Positions 40,985 through 50,924 of a DNA stretch of 64,000 nucleotides are shown here, in pieces (the first letter of the stretch is position 1; every line of letters starts with the position of its first letter). Made by a program: the position numbers and the translations under genes. Origin of the DNA: Yarrowia lipolytica (Eukaryota > Ascomycota > Dipodascomycetes > Dipodascales); assembly GCF_001761485.1 (NCBI RefSeq), contig NC_090774.1:1736001-1800000 (forward strand), written 5' to 3'. The notes under the pieces were generated by a model. It had not been told where the DNA came from. It ran no database searches and was given only the letters and a program-made list of their open reading frames with translations.

Positions 40985-42582
40985 CAGATACAATTCTGGA
41001 GTTTGAAACCAGCTTCCCACTGTTCTTCAACGCCTTCTACTGATCTTCCTGAAGCCGAGCCGCAGGGCGCAATTTCCATGTCACGTGCCCCCAAATCACG
41101 TGCCCCCAAAAATCGCGTGCGTCGCAGGCTGTATTCCAGGCGTCATGAACGCTGCGATTGAGCACTGTTTCCGGGGCTTGTTTAGTATAATCATAAAGGG
41201 AAGGACATGTTGATCGTTTTTGTATGAGCCCCAACAGCGCCCTTACGATGAGATCCTTCCCAAACTTGTAGTAATATATTATTTATTTGTCTCTATGGAG
41301 CGGCAACTGTATCAGCTCTTTTCCTCGCCAAAATACTTTTATCTCGCTGTGGTTTCGATTCTCAAGACATCGTCACCCGCCTCGTCCAAGTGTTATCATG
41401 GACGTCTTCGACGATCGCTTAACAGTGGTGTTCGGCTCTCGGCATGTCCGAAGAGGAAAGACTGCCCTGGAAATGCGTACAAGATGCGAGGTGACTCCAC
41501 AAGAGGAAGTCACAGGGTGGAGGGACATAAACAGTGTGGAGCGGCTATACGAGGAATACGAAGAGGCGCGCGCGTCATCGTACTGGCGGGGTGTCTTGTG
41601 AGGGTTAAATTTGGTGTCGAAAACAAAACCTCCTTTAGAGACAGGTCTACTGGTGGTTCGCGTTCTTTTTGGTACCTCGCGTTTCACAGCGTTCCGGATA
41701 TATCCGATTATCTCCGAGCCGAGATCGGGAAGGGTCTCACAAAATATAGGCGAACAACACAAAGAAAAAGAACCCCATCAGAGCACGTGATGCCATAGCA
41801 TGCTTGTGTGGTCCACGAGGTGAGTGCGATAAGCAGAATTGTCGGCGTGTGCCGTATTAGGTGACTTTGCTTTTTCCGCCGTTTGTTTGTTTGTTCGTGT
41901 CTATTGGTTGGTCGACAGAAAACAGAAATAAAAACAAGACCAGTGAGGAGGATCTCCCTGTTGAAGGCCCTACTTGTGCTGTAAAATACTTCAAAAAAAA
42001 AAAAAACAGTAGCAGGGGAAACCGGCTCACGTGACAAGGTTAACTAATACCCCTCATTACACCGCGGATGCATGGTGTGGCGCAAACCCGGCGGGGTCCT
42101 AGGCAAGATCAGAGGTGGAAATCGGGCATTGGTGAGTAGTAGAGGCGGATTCCGCCGCCAGGCAGCTCGTCGACTGCTGTTCTGCGGTTGGGGCTAGCAC
42201 CGACGACGGTCACTTGAGTCGCCAATTGGGTTTCTGGAAACCTGGAAAAGGGAATAGAGGCGAAGGCTAAATGCAAAGCCTGCTGACACGACAGTTACCA
42301 CACACCACACCACAGAAGACTCTACAACAGAAACAAGTGTCAACATCATCTGGCTCGCCTCGCAAATCAGTACGATACAGAGAAAAAAAAAAGAACCTTC
42401 GACAGAGAAAAAGACATCCTTGCCTTTTTGCCCCCCTCAGCTTCTTTTCGACACCCCTATTTTTTGCGCCACTTTCTGGTTTTGATTTTTTGATACTCAC
42501 ATTGATTTATCTCTCTGGTATCAACAAACACACATTTTCATCCCCCATCAAAACACGGTAATACAACTTCCAGAATCACATA
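40985..42582. other. Intergenic, 1.6 kb
   Basis: Contains a perfect 15-bp tandem duplication with E-boxes (41081-41110), an A14 run (41993-42006) and the PTC2-like promoter with a long CA/AC-rich leader. ORFs of 104 and 192 codons overlap in different frames near 41220-41798 and have random-looking composition. A 67-codon reading from the ATG at 41398 to 41601 is the only one that looks faintly protein-like; I do not call it. Confidence 0.5.
41081..41110 (+). repeat. Perfect tandem 15-bp duplication carrying E-boxes
   Basis: TCACGTGCCCCCAAA occurs twice head to tail with no mismatch, and a partial third copy (TCGCGTGCG) follows. Each copy holds the palindromic bHLH site CACGTG. It lies about 100 bp past the YNG2 stop. 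Confidence 0.8.
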
Positions 42583-44008
42583 ATGGGACAGATTTTGTCT
42601 ACGCCTGTGACGGATAAAGTGAGTATCAGCTGTTTGGACCCCGCCCGACCATGTCCAATTGCACTACTTGAGTGTGTTGATGCCCGTTTTCCTGGGTAGC
42701 AACGTTGAGCACCCAACGCGATGACTGACACGGGAACAAGCGACGGCGAACATTGAATGAGGCGACATCTCCCCTAAACAACAACTAACGCAGTACTCTG
42801 AAAAAGGAGGAGACTCCGATCTCGTCTACGGCCTGTCCTCTATGCAGGGCTGGCGAGTAACCATGGAGGACGCCCACGCCACCGTGCTGGAGCTCAAGGA
42901 CGCCAAGGGACAGCCCGAGAAGAAAAAGGTGGCCTTCTTCGGTGTCTACGACGGACACGGAGGTGATAAGGTTGCCATCTACACCGGCGACAACCTGCAC
43001 CACATTGTCGCACGGCAGGAGGCCTTTGCCAAGGGAGATTACGGTCAGGCACTCAAGGACGGTTTCCTCAGCACAGACCGAGCCATTCTCGAGGACGCCG
43101 CCCTCAAGCACGACTCATCTGGATGCACCGCCACCACCGCCATTGTTTCCGACGGCAAGGTCATCTGTGCCAACGCCGGAGACTCCCGAACCGTGCTCGG
43201 TGTCAAGGGTATTGCCAAGCCCATGTCCTTTGACCACAAGCCCCAACACGAGGGTGAGCGAACGCGAATCTGTGCCGCAGGAGGATTTGTGGAGGCTGGA
43301 CGAGTCAACGGAAACCTTGCTCTGTCGCGAGCCATTGGTGACTTTGATTTCAAGCGGTCACCGTACTTTCCTCCCGAGGAGCAGATTGTCACTGCCTATC
43401 CCGACGTGATTGAGCATCAGCTGACTGCCGACGACGAGTTCCTGATTCTCGCCTGTGACGGTATCTGGGACTGCTTCCTGTCGCAGGAGGTTGTGGAGTT
43501 TGTGCGACGAGGTATTGCCGAGAAGCAGACCCTTGTGGACATTTGCGAAAACCTGATTGACAACTGTCTGGCCCCCACCTCTGACCTTAGTGGTGTTGGT
43601 TGTGACAACATGACCGTCATGGTTGTGGCCCTGTTGCAGGGTAAGACCGAGGAGGAGTGGTACAACATGGTTGCCGAGCGAGTGAAGAACGGCGAGGGTC
43701 CTGCCGCTAGCCGAGAGGCAGTGGAGCGAGTTGCCGGAGAGGAGCGAGAGGTGACTGCCCAGCAGTTGCAGCAGAATGCCCAGGCCCAGCAGGCTAACTC
43801 GGCATCGCTGGCTCTTCAGCAGTTGCTTTCTTCCGGTGCCACCATCACAGACGAGAACGGCATGGTTGTGCTCAAGGCTGAGAATGCTGCCGAGCTGCTT
43901 GCCAAAGTGGGATTTGCTCCCGAGGACGTTGGACAACTTGTGGAGAGTGGAGATCTGGTCGAGGAGGATGTCGAGGTCGGCGGTGACAGAATCACCGAGG
44001 AGCAGTGA
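42583..44008 (+). CDS. PTC2: PP2C-type Ser/Thr phosphatase, Ptc2/Ptc3-like, spliced
   Basis: Spliced as join(42583..42618,42794..44008), 416 residues. Exon 1 encodes MGQILSTPVTDK, with an N-terminal glycine suited to myristoylation. The 175-bp intron has GTGAGT and ends ACTAACGCAG. Exon 2 continues YSEKGGDSDLVYGLSSMQGWRVTMEDAH. PP2C metal-binding motifs are visible: MEDAH (36-40), YDGHGG (65-70), SGCTATTAIV, ANAGDSRTVLG, LALSRAIGDF, LACDGIWD and SGVGCDNMTV. A Gln/Ala-rich C-terminal extension follows the catalytic domain. In yeast Ptc2/3 dephosphorylate Hog1, Rad53 and Cdc28. Translating exon 2 alone would lose the conserved start shared with Ptc2 (MGQILSNPVIDK). Confidence 0.93.
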
Positions 44009-44098
44009 TTATTTAATGATGTACATGATACAATTGTTTAGTGATGTTTTCTATATTATATTTGTGTATCTATGTGTGCGTTGGTGTGTATGTTCTAT

Positions 44099-45154
44099 TT
44101 ACTTTTCGAGGTTGAGGAACTTGAGCGAGTTCTCGTAAACTACCTTGGTGAGCTCCTCCAGAGGAACGCCCTTCAACTCGGCCATAACCTTGGCTACCAG
44201 CACAATGTTGGCAGGCTCACACCGGCCCTTAATCATGCTGTTCTCCACGAATTTCTCCTTCTTTTTCGACTCATAGGGTAGCTTGTGCCCTTGGAGCAGT
44301 TTGTGTGATTCGTGCGAAGGTCGGATCTCGCACCATGGGGCATCAGTTTCAAGCAACAGCAACTCCAGGGGGATCTCCTTGGCCACGTCCAAGTTCTCCT
44401 TGGTCTTGAGTGAGCAGCCGTTGATACCGATGTAAAGGCCCATCTTGACGTGATCCTGGAGCTCGTCGAGGGTACCAGTGAAAGAGTGGACCACGCCTCC
44501 TCTGGGAAACTTGCCAGCCTTCAAATAGGGATACAGCATGTCGCAGAAATCCTTGTGGGCTGCTCTGGAGTGCAGGAACAGAGGAAGGTCGAGTCCTGAC
44601 TCGGCAAAGAGTTTCAACTGCTGCTCAAAAAACAGCTTCTGGATCTTCTCGGGGCTGAAATGCAGTCGGTCATAGTCCAGTCCAAATTCCCCAAGTGCAA
44701 GCAGAGTCTTGGGGTTCGATCTGGCCACCTCCAGCAGATCCTGGATTCGTGAGCCGATAGCGTTGATATCGTAGTCTCCCTCAGCTTCCGTAGCCTTCTG
44801 CTTTCCTCCGGTTTGGGCGTTGTATTCTGCTAGGGCTGAACAAGGATGGATTCCACCAGTGCAGTAGAGCTCCAGATAGTCACAGTGGAAGTCATTGCAG
44901 ATCTTGACCGACTCCTTGGTTTCGGAAAGATCTGTGCCCGTGACTAGGATCTTTGTGAGCTTCTGCTCCTTAGCTCGCTCGAGCACAGCATTGAAGTCGC
45001 TTTCATGGCCCTGTTTGCCATGGTAGATACCCTGGAATTGGGGATCAGACAGGTTGACGGCGATGTCGATGAACATTGGGTGATTTCGTGACGTTGTGTA
45101 GCTTCTTCTGACCACGTTTGACACTCGTGACAGTCTGAGAAGTCTCAAGCTCAT
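44099..45154 (-). CDS. TatD-family metal-dependent deoxyribonuclease
   Basis: A 351-residue TatD hydrolase: MFIDIAVNLSDPQFQGIYHG (N-terminal strand and first metal site), GTDLSETKESV, CTGGIHPCSA, LLALGEFGLDYDRLHFSPEKIQKLFFEQQL, LPLFLHSRAAHKDF, GGVVHSFTGTLDEL, YIGINGCSLKTKENL and LLLETDAPWCEIRPSH, covering the metal-binding His, Glu and Asp residues. These enzymes are Mg-dependent 3'-5' DNases implicated in apoptosis-like DNA fragmentation and repair. Residues 1-26 (MSLRLLRLSRVSNVVRRSYTTS) are rich in Arg, Leu and Ser with no acid, a likely mitochondrial presequence; an internal Met at 27 could give a cytosolic/nuclear form. It converges on the phosphatase gene, with 90 bp between stops. Confidence 0.93.
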   Translation of the reverse strand: MSLRLLRLSRVSNVVRRSYTTSRNHPMFIDIAVNLSDPQFQGIYHGKQGHESDFNAVLERAKEQKLTKILVTGTDLSETKESVKICNDFHCDYLELYCTGGIHPCSALAEYNAQTGGKQKATEAEGDYDINAIGSRIQDLLEVARSNPKTLLALGEFGLDYDRLHFSPEKIQKLFFEQQLKLFAESGLDLPLFLHSRAAHKDFCDMLYPYLKAGKFPRGGVVHSFTGTLDELQDHVKMGLYIGINGCSLKTKENLDVAKEIPLELLLLETDAPWCEIRPSHESHKLLQGHKLPYESKKKEKFVENSMIKGRCEPANIVLVAKVMAELKGVPLEELTKVVYENSLKFLNLEK

Positions 45155-46875
45155 GATTGAGTTTTGAACCAGCCTATGCTCGTTGATGCATGTATGACAT
45201 TACGAAGAGAAAGGTCAAGGGCAAGAAACAGCCGGTGACAACGCGATGATGCGATAAGAAACGACAATCATATGCTACTCCTTATTCGATGCAATCCAAA
45301 AGTTATCGTCATATTATACGAGAACAGGTGCTTTTTTTGGATTATGTAATCAGATTATGACTTCTTTTAGATAATATATGACGTCACATCTGGATCTAGC
45401 CCCATTTAATATTGGGTCTTAATAACTTGATCTATCCGCTGTTGGGTACAAGTACTAATTAATTGTATATATCAACTGATATGTTCTCAGACCAGGCTCG
45501 TACTCGTACCGTACATACAATAATGCATATGCTGTATACATCAAAACAGACTCCCAATGTGTTGCTGGTGGGATGGACATGTCCAAATGTAGCCATACAA
45601 GTACTACTGTACAAACATGGGGTTGAGAAGAGTGCGATAACATTGAGCTGGGATATTCCGTGTATTTTGCATCATATCAAAACCTCCAAATCGCCCATTT
45701 TCGTTTGCTTTTCTCGCGATCTGCGTTGCTTGTCTCTCCAGTTGGTGCCCATACAGCATGTACAGCATGGGCGTTACATCAGATGGTCCGGCCCTGTTGT
45801 GTGCATCTTTCTATGCGGAACCTCACGATATTCTTCCGGTATTGGGGACCTGCACAGAAGCAATTCCAGTTTCTCGAACCTCGGAATTTCACCTGTCCAA
45901 GTTTATCCTTGGAGACATGGCCCCACGCCTCTTTGCCTCGAGGCTGCATCACGCGTCAAAAAGCGATGCATCCAGCCCTAAAGCTGAAAACGCTGGTTTT
46001 GACACTGTGAGGTGAGACAAGAGGCTGGGATGTCCACAAAGAGAATGTCAGTTGAGGGGACAATATTATGTCCGGTCCGGTGCGTTGCGTTATTATGGTG
46101 TCATCAACAATTGGCGCTAAGATTGCGCTTTAATCGGGGGTGTTTGTGTTTCCTGTATCTGCTAAATCTGCTAAATACTCGGACCAAACACACTACTGTC
46201 CAGGGCTGTACTGTATGTACTGTAAGTTTTAGTTAATATAGGGTCACACCATCTGGTGCAGCTCCCATTTTCAAAGTGGTGGTCAAGCTCAAATACACTT
46301 GAGGTTTTGCTTCAGCATACATTACATTAGAGCTAAAGCGCAAAGGGAGGAATGGGGAATGTTGGCAAAAATATGGATTTCTGACTGGATTAGGACAGTA
46401 TTTTTTTACGCAAGAATGTACCGTGCACCATTGGGGGATCCTGGGCAGTTACGGGTCTATTTTGCATCCAGTTTCAGCCCGTGTCTGGGGCTGAAACAAT
46501 GCGTTGCCTTCATACTCTCCCCACCACAAAAGTCTTTGTTTACGCTTTGCACCGTCTCGAATTTTAAGGTCGCTAAAAGTCTGACCACTTACTTCTCTTT
46601 GCTAAATGGTTCACGGCGGCCACTTGTAAAGATAAATATTTTGCATCGTTCGACACTGGTAGCTACGACTCACAATCATTGCTACACCGCACCAACAAGA
46701 AACACAACGACACTAACCAACACGCAGCATCCAACGTCAGGCATCACACACAGACTTGACACTGACATAACACGGGACCTAGACAAACAGATACCACAAG
46801 CCGCAAGCAAGACAGGTCACCCAGACATTTCACACTCACAAGACACACACTTAGACACACCTCTTTTTTTCCGCC
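45155..46875. other. Intergenic, 1.7 kb
   Basis: Divergent promoter region between the TatD-like and the unknown 531-aa genes. It has an inverse copy of the dispersed motif (CTGTACTGTATGTACTGTA, 46206-46224) and a CACTAACCAACACGCAG near 46716-46732 that could be the 3' end of a 5'-leader intron. A 196-codon plus-strand ORF (46299-46889) overlaps the next gene's start in another frame and looks random. Confidence 0.5.
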
Positions 46876-48471
46876 ATGCAATGGTTTAAGCGAAGCAAGC
46901 AGGCGTTGAGCGCCGATGAGCTCCTTTCGCAACTACAGGACGACCAGCAACTCACCTTTGCGCAGTTCGCCGTGATTGTGAAGCCCTTCTCAGCTCGAGA
47001 CGCCCATGAGTGCACCATGGCATTCCGAATTCTGCACACCATTAACGCCAATCTCAAAGAAACACAAAGCTGGCCGTTCCAGTTGCTGCGACATTGCGAC
47101 CTGGAACATGTCACGGGGAAGTCTTCGTGGCTCGATCGAATCCGAAAACGACCACAAAAGCCCACCTCCGAGGGAGGCACCAAAACAGCATTCAACATCA
47201 ACATTGCCAACAAGGTCCACAAGCAGTGCGGCCAAATGAAGACCCAGATGCAGCAATGGGACATTAAACACCTCCAGAATGTCACAGGCAAGCTTCTTAC
47301 CAACGGAAGCTTTACCTCGGACGCCTCTTCGGTACTCATCACACTTGTGCTCAGAATCCTTTCACGATACTCGGAACTGGAGGAACAGCTGGATCTGGCA
47401 ATGTCACGTGCCACCCTCATTAAGATCAACTACGAGCTCACAGAGAAGCTCAGCAAGGAGCTCGAGAACCAGGGAGAAGAGGAGGACGAAATAAACCCTC
47501 TGCTTGTGGCCTACAGATCGTTCGTCAAGCAACTGCTCTCCGAGCTGGACACTGATAGCGACAACAGACAAGATCTGCTGCAGGTTGTCAAGGACCTCGA
47601 GGACATGTACAAGCAGTACGCCGCCTCCACTCCCAAGAAATCCTCTCCTCGAAAGAAGTCCTCTACTTCGAGATTCCCCACTCCTTCAACTCCCAAGCGA
47701 GAGGCCTCGGACCCCTTCGATTACATGGACTCTCCCACTCACACACAGACGGAATCTTTCTCGTCTATGAGCAACTCGGTTAACTCCCTATTCTCTTCTA
47801 CATCGAAAGCATCCTCCACTGTCAGTGACGAGCTTCCTAACCTCCTGCATGCATTTGACATGGAATACGTGAAGCAGCAGCGACAGCGACGAGAGCTGGA
47901 CGGCGTTGGAATGTCGTCCCCACAGTCCATGACCTCTTCCATCTCCTCCAAGTCGCTCTCTTCTTCCAAGTCATTCTCCAAGCTCAACCCCACACACTCT
48001 TCACCTCTGGTGGCGGCATCTCCTCTTCAGACTTCGCATATTGCCCCAATGCCCAATTCTTCACCTGCACCCTCGCATCTTGACGTCCAGATGATCAACA
48101 ACCGAATGATGGTCAAAACCGCTTCTGGTTACCAGGACATGCAGGAGTGGGTCATGAAGCAGAACCAGGAGGCTGCTCTTCGAACCACACAGCCCGCCGT
48201 GAAGAGCGCTTCGGACTACATTGTCACGGTTCCCAAGGAATCTGTTCCTCGAACCCTTCCTTCTACAGGCACTTCTTTCCTCTCCAACATCTTCGGAAAC
48301 CGGCCTCTGGCTCCCCCCGTTCCTCTTGAAAAGAAGGAACTGCCTAAGCCCCAGCCTTCCGTCGGCCCTACTACCTCTCTCCTAGCCAAGAGTCTTTCTG
48401 AGAAGCACTCTACCTTCCAGCAATCTGCATTTGAGACCTCTTACCGACAGGAGATGAACGATTTTGAGTAG
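46876..48471 (+). CDS. Unrecognised protein, helical N-terminus and Ser-rich C-terminus
   Basis: A 531-residue protein that I cannot assign. Residues 1-255 look alpha-helical and folded (HECTMAFRILHTINANLKET, SSVLITLVLRILSRYSELEEQLDLAMSRATL, EINPLLVAYRSFVKQLLSEL, LLQVVKDLEDMYKQY). The arrangement of a helical solenoid-like block and a three-helix bundle vaguely recalls VHS/ENTH plus GAT modules of trafficking adaptors; this is a guess. From about 256 to the end it is disordered and Ser/Thr/Pro-rich with basic proline-directed sites (KKSSPRKKSSTSRFPTPSTPKR), a DPF motif and a proline-rich PPVPLEKKELPKPQP suited to SH3 binding. Codon use is that of an ordinary host gene. Confidence 0.85.
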   Translation: MQWFKRSKQALSADELLSQLQDDQQLTFAQFAVIVKPFSARDAHECTMAFRILHTINANLKETQSWPFQLLRHCDLEHVTGKSSWLDRIRKRPQKPTSEGGTKTAFNINIANKVHKQCGQMKTQMQQWDIKHLQNVTGKLLTNGSFTSDASSVLITLVLRILSRYSELEEQLDLAMSRATLIKINYELTEKLSKELENQGEEEDEINPLLVAYRSFVKQLLSELDTDSDNRQDLLQVVKDLEDMYKQYAASTPKKSSPRKKSSTSRFPTPSTPKREASDPFDYMDSPTHTQTESFSSMSNSVNSLFSSTSKASSTVSDELPNLLHAFDMEYVKQQRQRRELDGVGMSSPQSMTSSISSKSLSSSKSFSKLNPTHSSPLVAASPLQTSHIAPMPNSSPAPSHLDVQMINNRMMVKTASGYQDMQEWVMKQNQEAALRTTQPAVKSASDYIVTVPKESVPRTLPSTGTSFLSNIFGNRPLAPPVPLEKKELPKPQPSVGPTTSLLAKSLSEKHSTFQQSAFETSYRQEMNDFE

Positions 48472-49088
48472 AGCGTCGACCAAACTACGATACTACAAGT
48501 AGCTCGTGCATAGCATTATTTATTTCCGTGTGTAATACGATAAACAATACAAACAAAACACCATACAGTAATTTGTTTTCCCCTTTTGTCGTAGATTATT
48601 ATTATGGCACCACGAAGTTGGGTGATCGTGCATATGCGCACTGCAAGTAACTGTCGCCTTATGTTTTATCCCGTATATCTGTGGTCTGTGGGGTGTCGGA
48701 CATTGTTTACTTCTGTCCCTCAGTTGAAGGACAGGAATGTACATAAAATTACTGTACAGTTACCAGTAAAAATACACACAACACTCAATAACTATAATCT
48801 GATATAATTAATAAATAAAGACCCCTGGCCAGTTGGAGTCAAATGAAGATGTATAGAGCTGGGCTGCTCCGGTATATCTTCGGGATTAACACTTGTTTTG
48901 AGGTGGCGCCATGATCGCCGTTAAATTAAAACCTCAAAATATCTCCCACAAACTCCCGTTTGGTTTCGTTCAGAGCGACCTTTTAGATTGTTCCCGAAAG
49001 GGTGTGGGATAGCCATCCAGTGCTAAAGGTAAGATAACACATTGTGTTATGTTTGTTCGTAGTGAGGTCCTTGTAGACGGCCTGCCGT
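48472..49088. other. Intergenic, 0.6 kb
   Basis: AT-rich 3' flank of the 531-aa gene and of the small minus-strand gene that follows. No gene or RNA recognised. Confidence 0.6.
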
Positions 49089-49277
49089 CTACCAGCCCTT
49101 CTTGGGGTTTGTGGCCATCTCCACTCTCATGAGGTTGACTGTTCGTGCGTGGATGGCGAGACGATCCCACGGAATGAGTGGCTCCAACATGGTCACAATG
49201 TCAGGAATATATGTCGTGAAGCGGTACTTTTTAATGTATTGGTTGATCAGGTCGTCATAGGTCGTCTCATCGTCCAT
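49089..49277 (-). CDS. Small protein of unknown function, related to the product at 50646
   Basis: A 62-residue product from the ATG at 49277. The reading frame is open for 35 more codons to 49382 but only from GTG. The sequence is compact and plausible for a helix-turn-helix: DLINQYIKKYRFTTYIPDIV, LEPLIPWDRLAIHARTVNLM. It shares the pattern I...R..Y..P(D/E)IV....(12-15)..R with the small protein encoded 1.4 kb away on the same strand. A TATATAAA on the minus strand at about 49399 could be its TATA box, which would favour a start near 49277. Coding status is unproven; function is unknown. Confidence 0.4.
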   Translation of the reverse strand: MDDETTYDDLINQYIKKYRFTTYIPDIVTMLEPLIPWDRLAIHARTVNLMRVEMATNPKKGW

Positions 49278-50645
49278 GGCCGTGTACGCGACCGGCACAT
49301 GGTGAGTGAATGTGGGTTTTTGAGAGTGTAGCACTTTGAATGTTCGGGTCGGTGAAGGACGACTGGGGGGAGCCTGTTGCACAGCAGCGCATGGTTGTTT
49401 ATATATCTTGGAGTGTACCCCACAGGTTTGTCACCAGAGTATGCAGACTTGGTACCTGTACGAAGCAGGCTGAAGTTTATTTGTGCTTTTGCTTTGGTTT
49501 TAATTTTCCCAATGCGATTATTGCCTCTTTGTTCTTGCTGCCCAACTACATGTGCCAGCAGCAGCTACGTCTAGTCCGTACCTGAAAATCGGACGATACG
49601 TTGCGATGGGTTGCTATTGGGGCTGTCGGGTTGTGGACGGTGGCGCGTCAAACTCGATGTGGTGCCTTCCCGACGGTGATCGTCGCCGCCAATCCTTCTG
49701 CCCTCTTAATGCCGCTGACTCCTCATCGCTCAAGAGTTAGCTCATGGCTCAGCCAGCCCAACCGAACTTAATGCATTCCGGGTCGGTTCAAGTGGAGCAG
49801 GCGTATCAGACGAGGATTTGCCACCGGATTTGGCGCCGCTTGGGCTTGGTAGTGTGGGTCCAAAGCGCCCATAGTGGTCCCCTGACTCCATTTTCATTAA
49901 AATATGCAATGTGTTCCTGCATTTTTTGCGCATACCGTGGTCCTGCCAGCTCGCTCCACCATCCATCCAACCCCTCCCTTCGTCTCCACCACGAGAGATG
50001 GTATGGTGTCTTAATTTTGCATGCGTCGTACAAAGACTTGAAACATGCATGTTTTTTGGCGGCTCGTCAAACAGATGATACGCTGCTGCCTGTGCGCATG
50101 TAACGCCACTACCCCTGAAAACGCCATTGCGCAATACTACGCGTGCCCGACAGGAAGGCCTACATGTCCTGTCAATCCCGTCATGTCCGGGCCGGCTCCG
50201 ACACTCTCCGAGAAGGGGATCTCGGCTTTCTGTTGGATACGGCTAAACTCAGCCATCCAAATTGGTCCGTGCTAATCTACCTTCTTTTGCTTGCTCGCTA
50301 CAGGTTTAGGCATTCAATAAGGTAAAAGATCTGGCTTGAAAGTGAAACTCCTCCCGCCCGGTAACTATTGCCCTAACACCCCTGCGACTGAGACATGCTG
50401 ATATGTGCATGAACCTCCTGAGACTCACATGTTGAATAGCGCAGCCGGCCAGACCATAAGGCAGCCAATTCAAATGAAAACCTGCATGTGTAAGTGTGGG
50501 CTATATGACCACTTCTCTCTCTCTCTCTCTCTCTCTCATTTTGCCCATCAATCAAACTCTCTGATGTACGTCAACTACCTAGTTAAGTAATACTCAAAAA
50601 AATTACCCTATAAACCAGCTGTTTAGAAAGTCAAACGTGCCGTGC
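49278..50645. other. Intergenic, 1.4 kb
   Basis: No supported gene. Overlapping minus-strand ORFs at 49742-50134 and 49806-50033 have mixed composition and may be chance or decayed sequence. A TC microsatellite is present at 50514-50537. Confidence 0.5.
50514..50537 (+). repeat. (TC)12 microsatellite
   Basis: Twelve uninterrupted TC dinucleotides in the intergenic spacer about 110 bp past the 3' end of the small gene at 50646-50924. Confidence 0.9.
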
Positions 50646-50924
50646 TCATGCTTCCATCCGCGGCTGCACCAGGATCTCCTCAAGGTCTTTTTCAACTGCT
50701 TTTTGATCCTCTCCATAGTAATAATAGTACCACCAGGTGAATCTGTTCTCCACAACTTTTGGATCTATGTTGCGGAACCGCATCTGTGCATCACGAACAA
50801 TTTCTGGCAGATCATACTGGACTCTGTTGCTAAGTATGAACCGAATAGCCATTGAGTCATCTGCTGGGCCCCATGTCATTGTGCTTTTAGAAACGATGTT
50901 GCTGTAAGTTGAAGGGAAGCTCAT
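50646..50924 (-). CDS. Small protein of unknown function, HTH-like
   Basis: A 92-residue product from the ATG at 50924; an internal ATG at 50879 would give 77 residues. TWGPADDSMAIRFILSNR followed by DLPEIV and KVVENRFTWWYYYYY resembles a Myb/SANT-like helical repeat (Trp...IL...IV...V..R), and a charged helix DQKAVEKDLEEIL follows. The WWYYYYY cluster is unusual. It pairs with the 62-residue protein encoded at 49089-49277, so the two may be diverged duplicates of a lineage-specific family. No known family is claimed. Confidence 0.5.
   Translation of the reverse strand: MSFPSTYSNIVSKSTMTWGPADDSMAIRFILSNRVQYDLPEIVRDAQMRFRNIDPKVVENRFTWWYYYYYGEDQKAVEKDLEEILVQPRMEA

Noticed and set aside
41220-41798. 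192-codon plus-strand ORF, with a 104-codon ORF and a 67-codon ATG reading (41398-41601) in another frame
   Set aside because: Overlapping frames, uneven composition and no domain. ORFs of this length are expected by chance in a window of this size and base composition.
46221-46732. Possible 5'-leader intron of the 531-aa gene (GTAAGT at 46221, CTAAC...CAG near 46732)
   Set aside because: The donor is not the usual GTGAGT, the branch-to-acceptor distance is longer than in the three clear introns, and the protein would be unchanged.
46299-46889. 196-codon plus-strand ORF overlapping the start of the 531-aa gene
   Set aside because: Composition tracks the CA-rich leader (Thr/His runs) and overlaps a better gene in another frame.
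49278-49382. 35-codon N-terminal extension of the small gene at 49089
   Set aside because: It would need a GTG start, the only nearby ATG is in another frame, and the extension shares nothing with the related protein at 50646.
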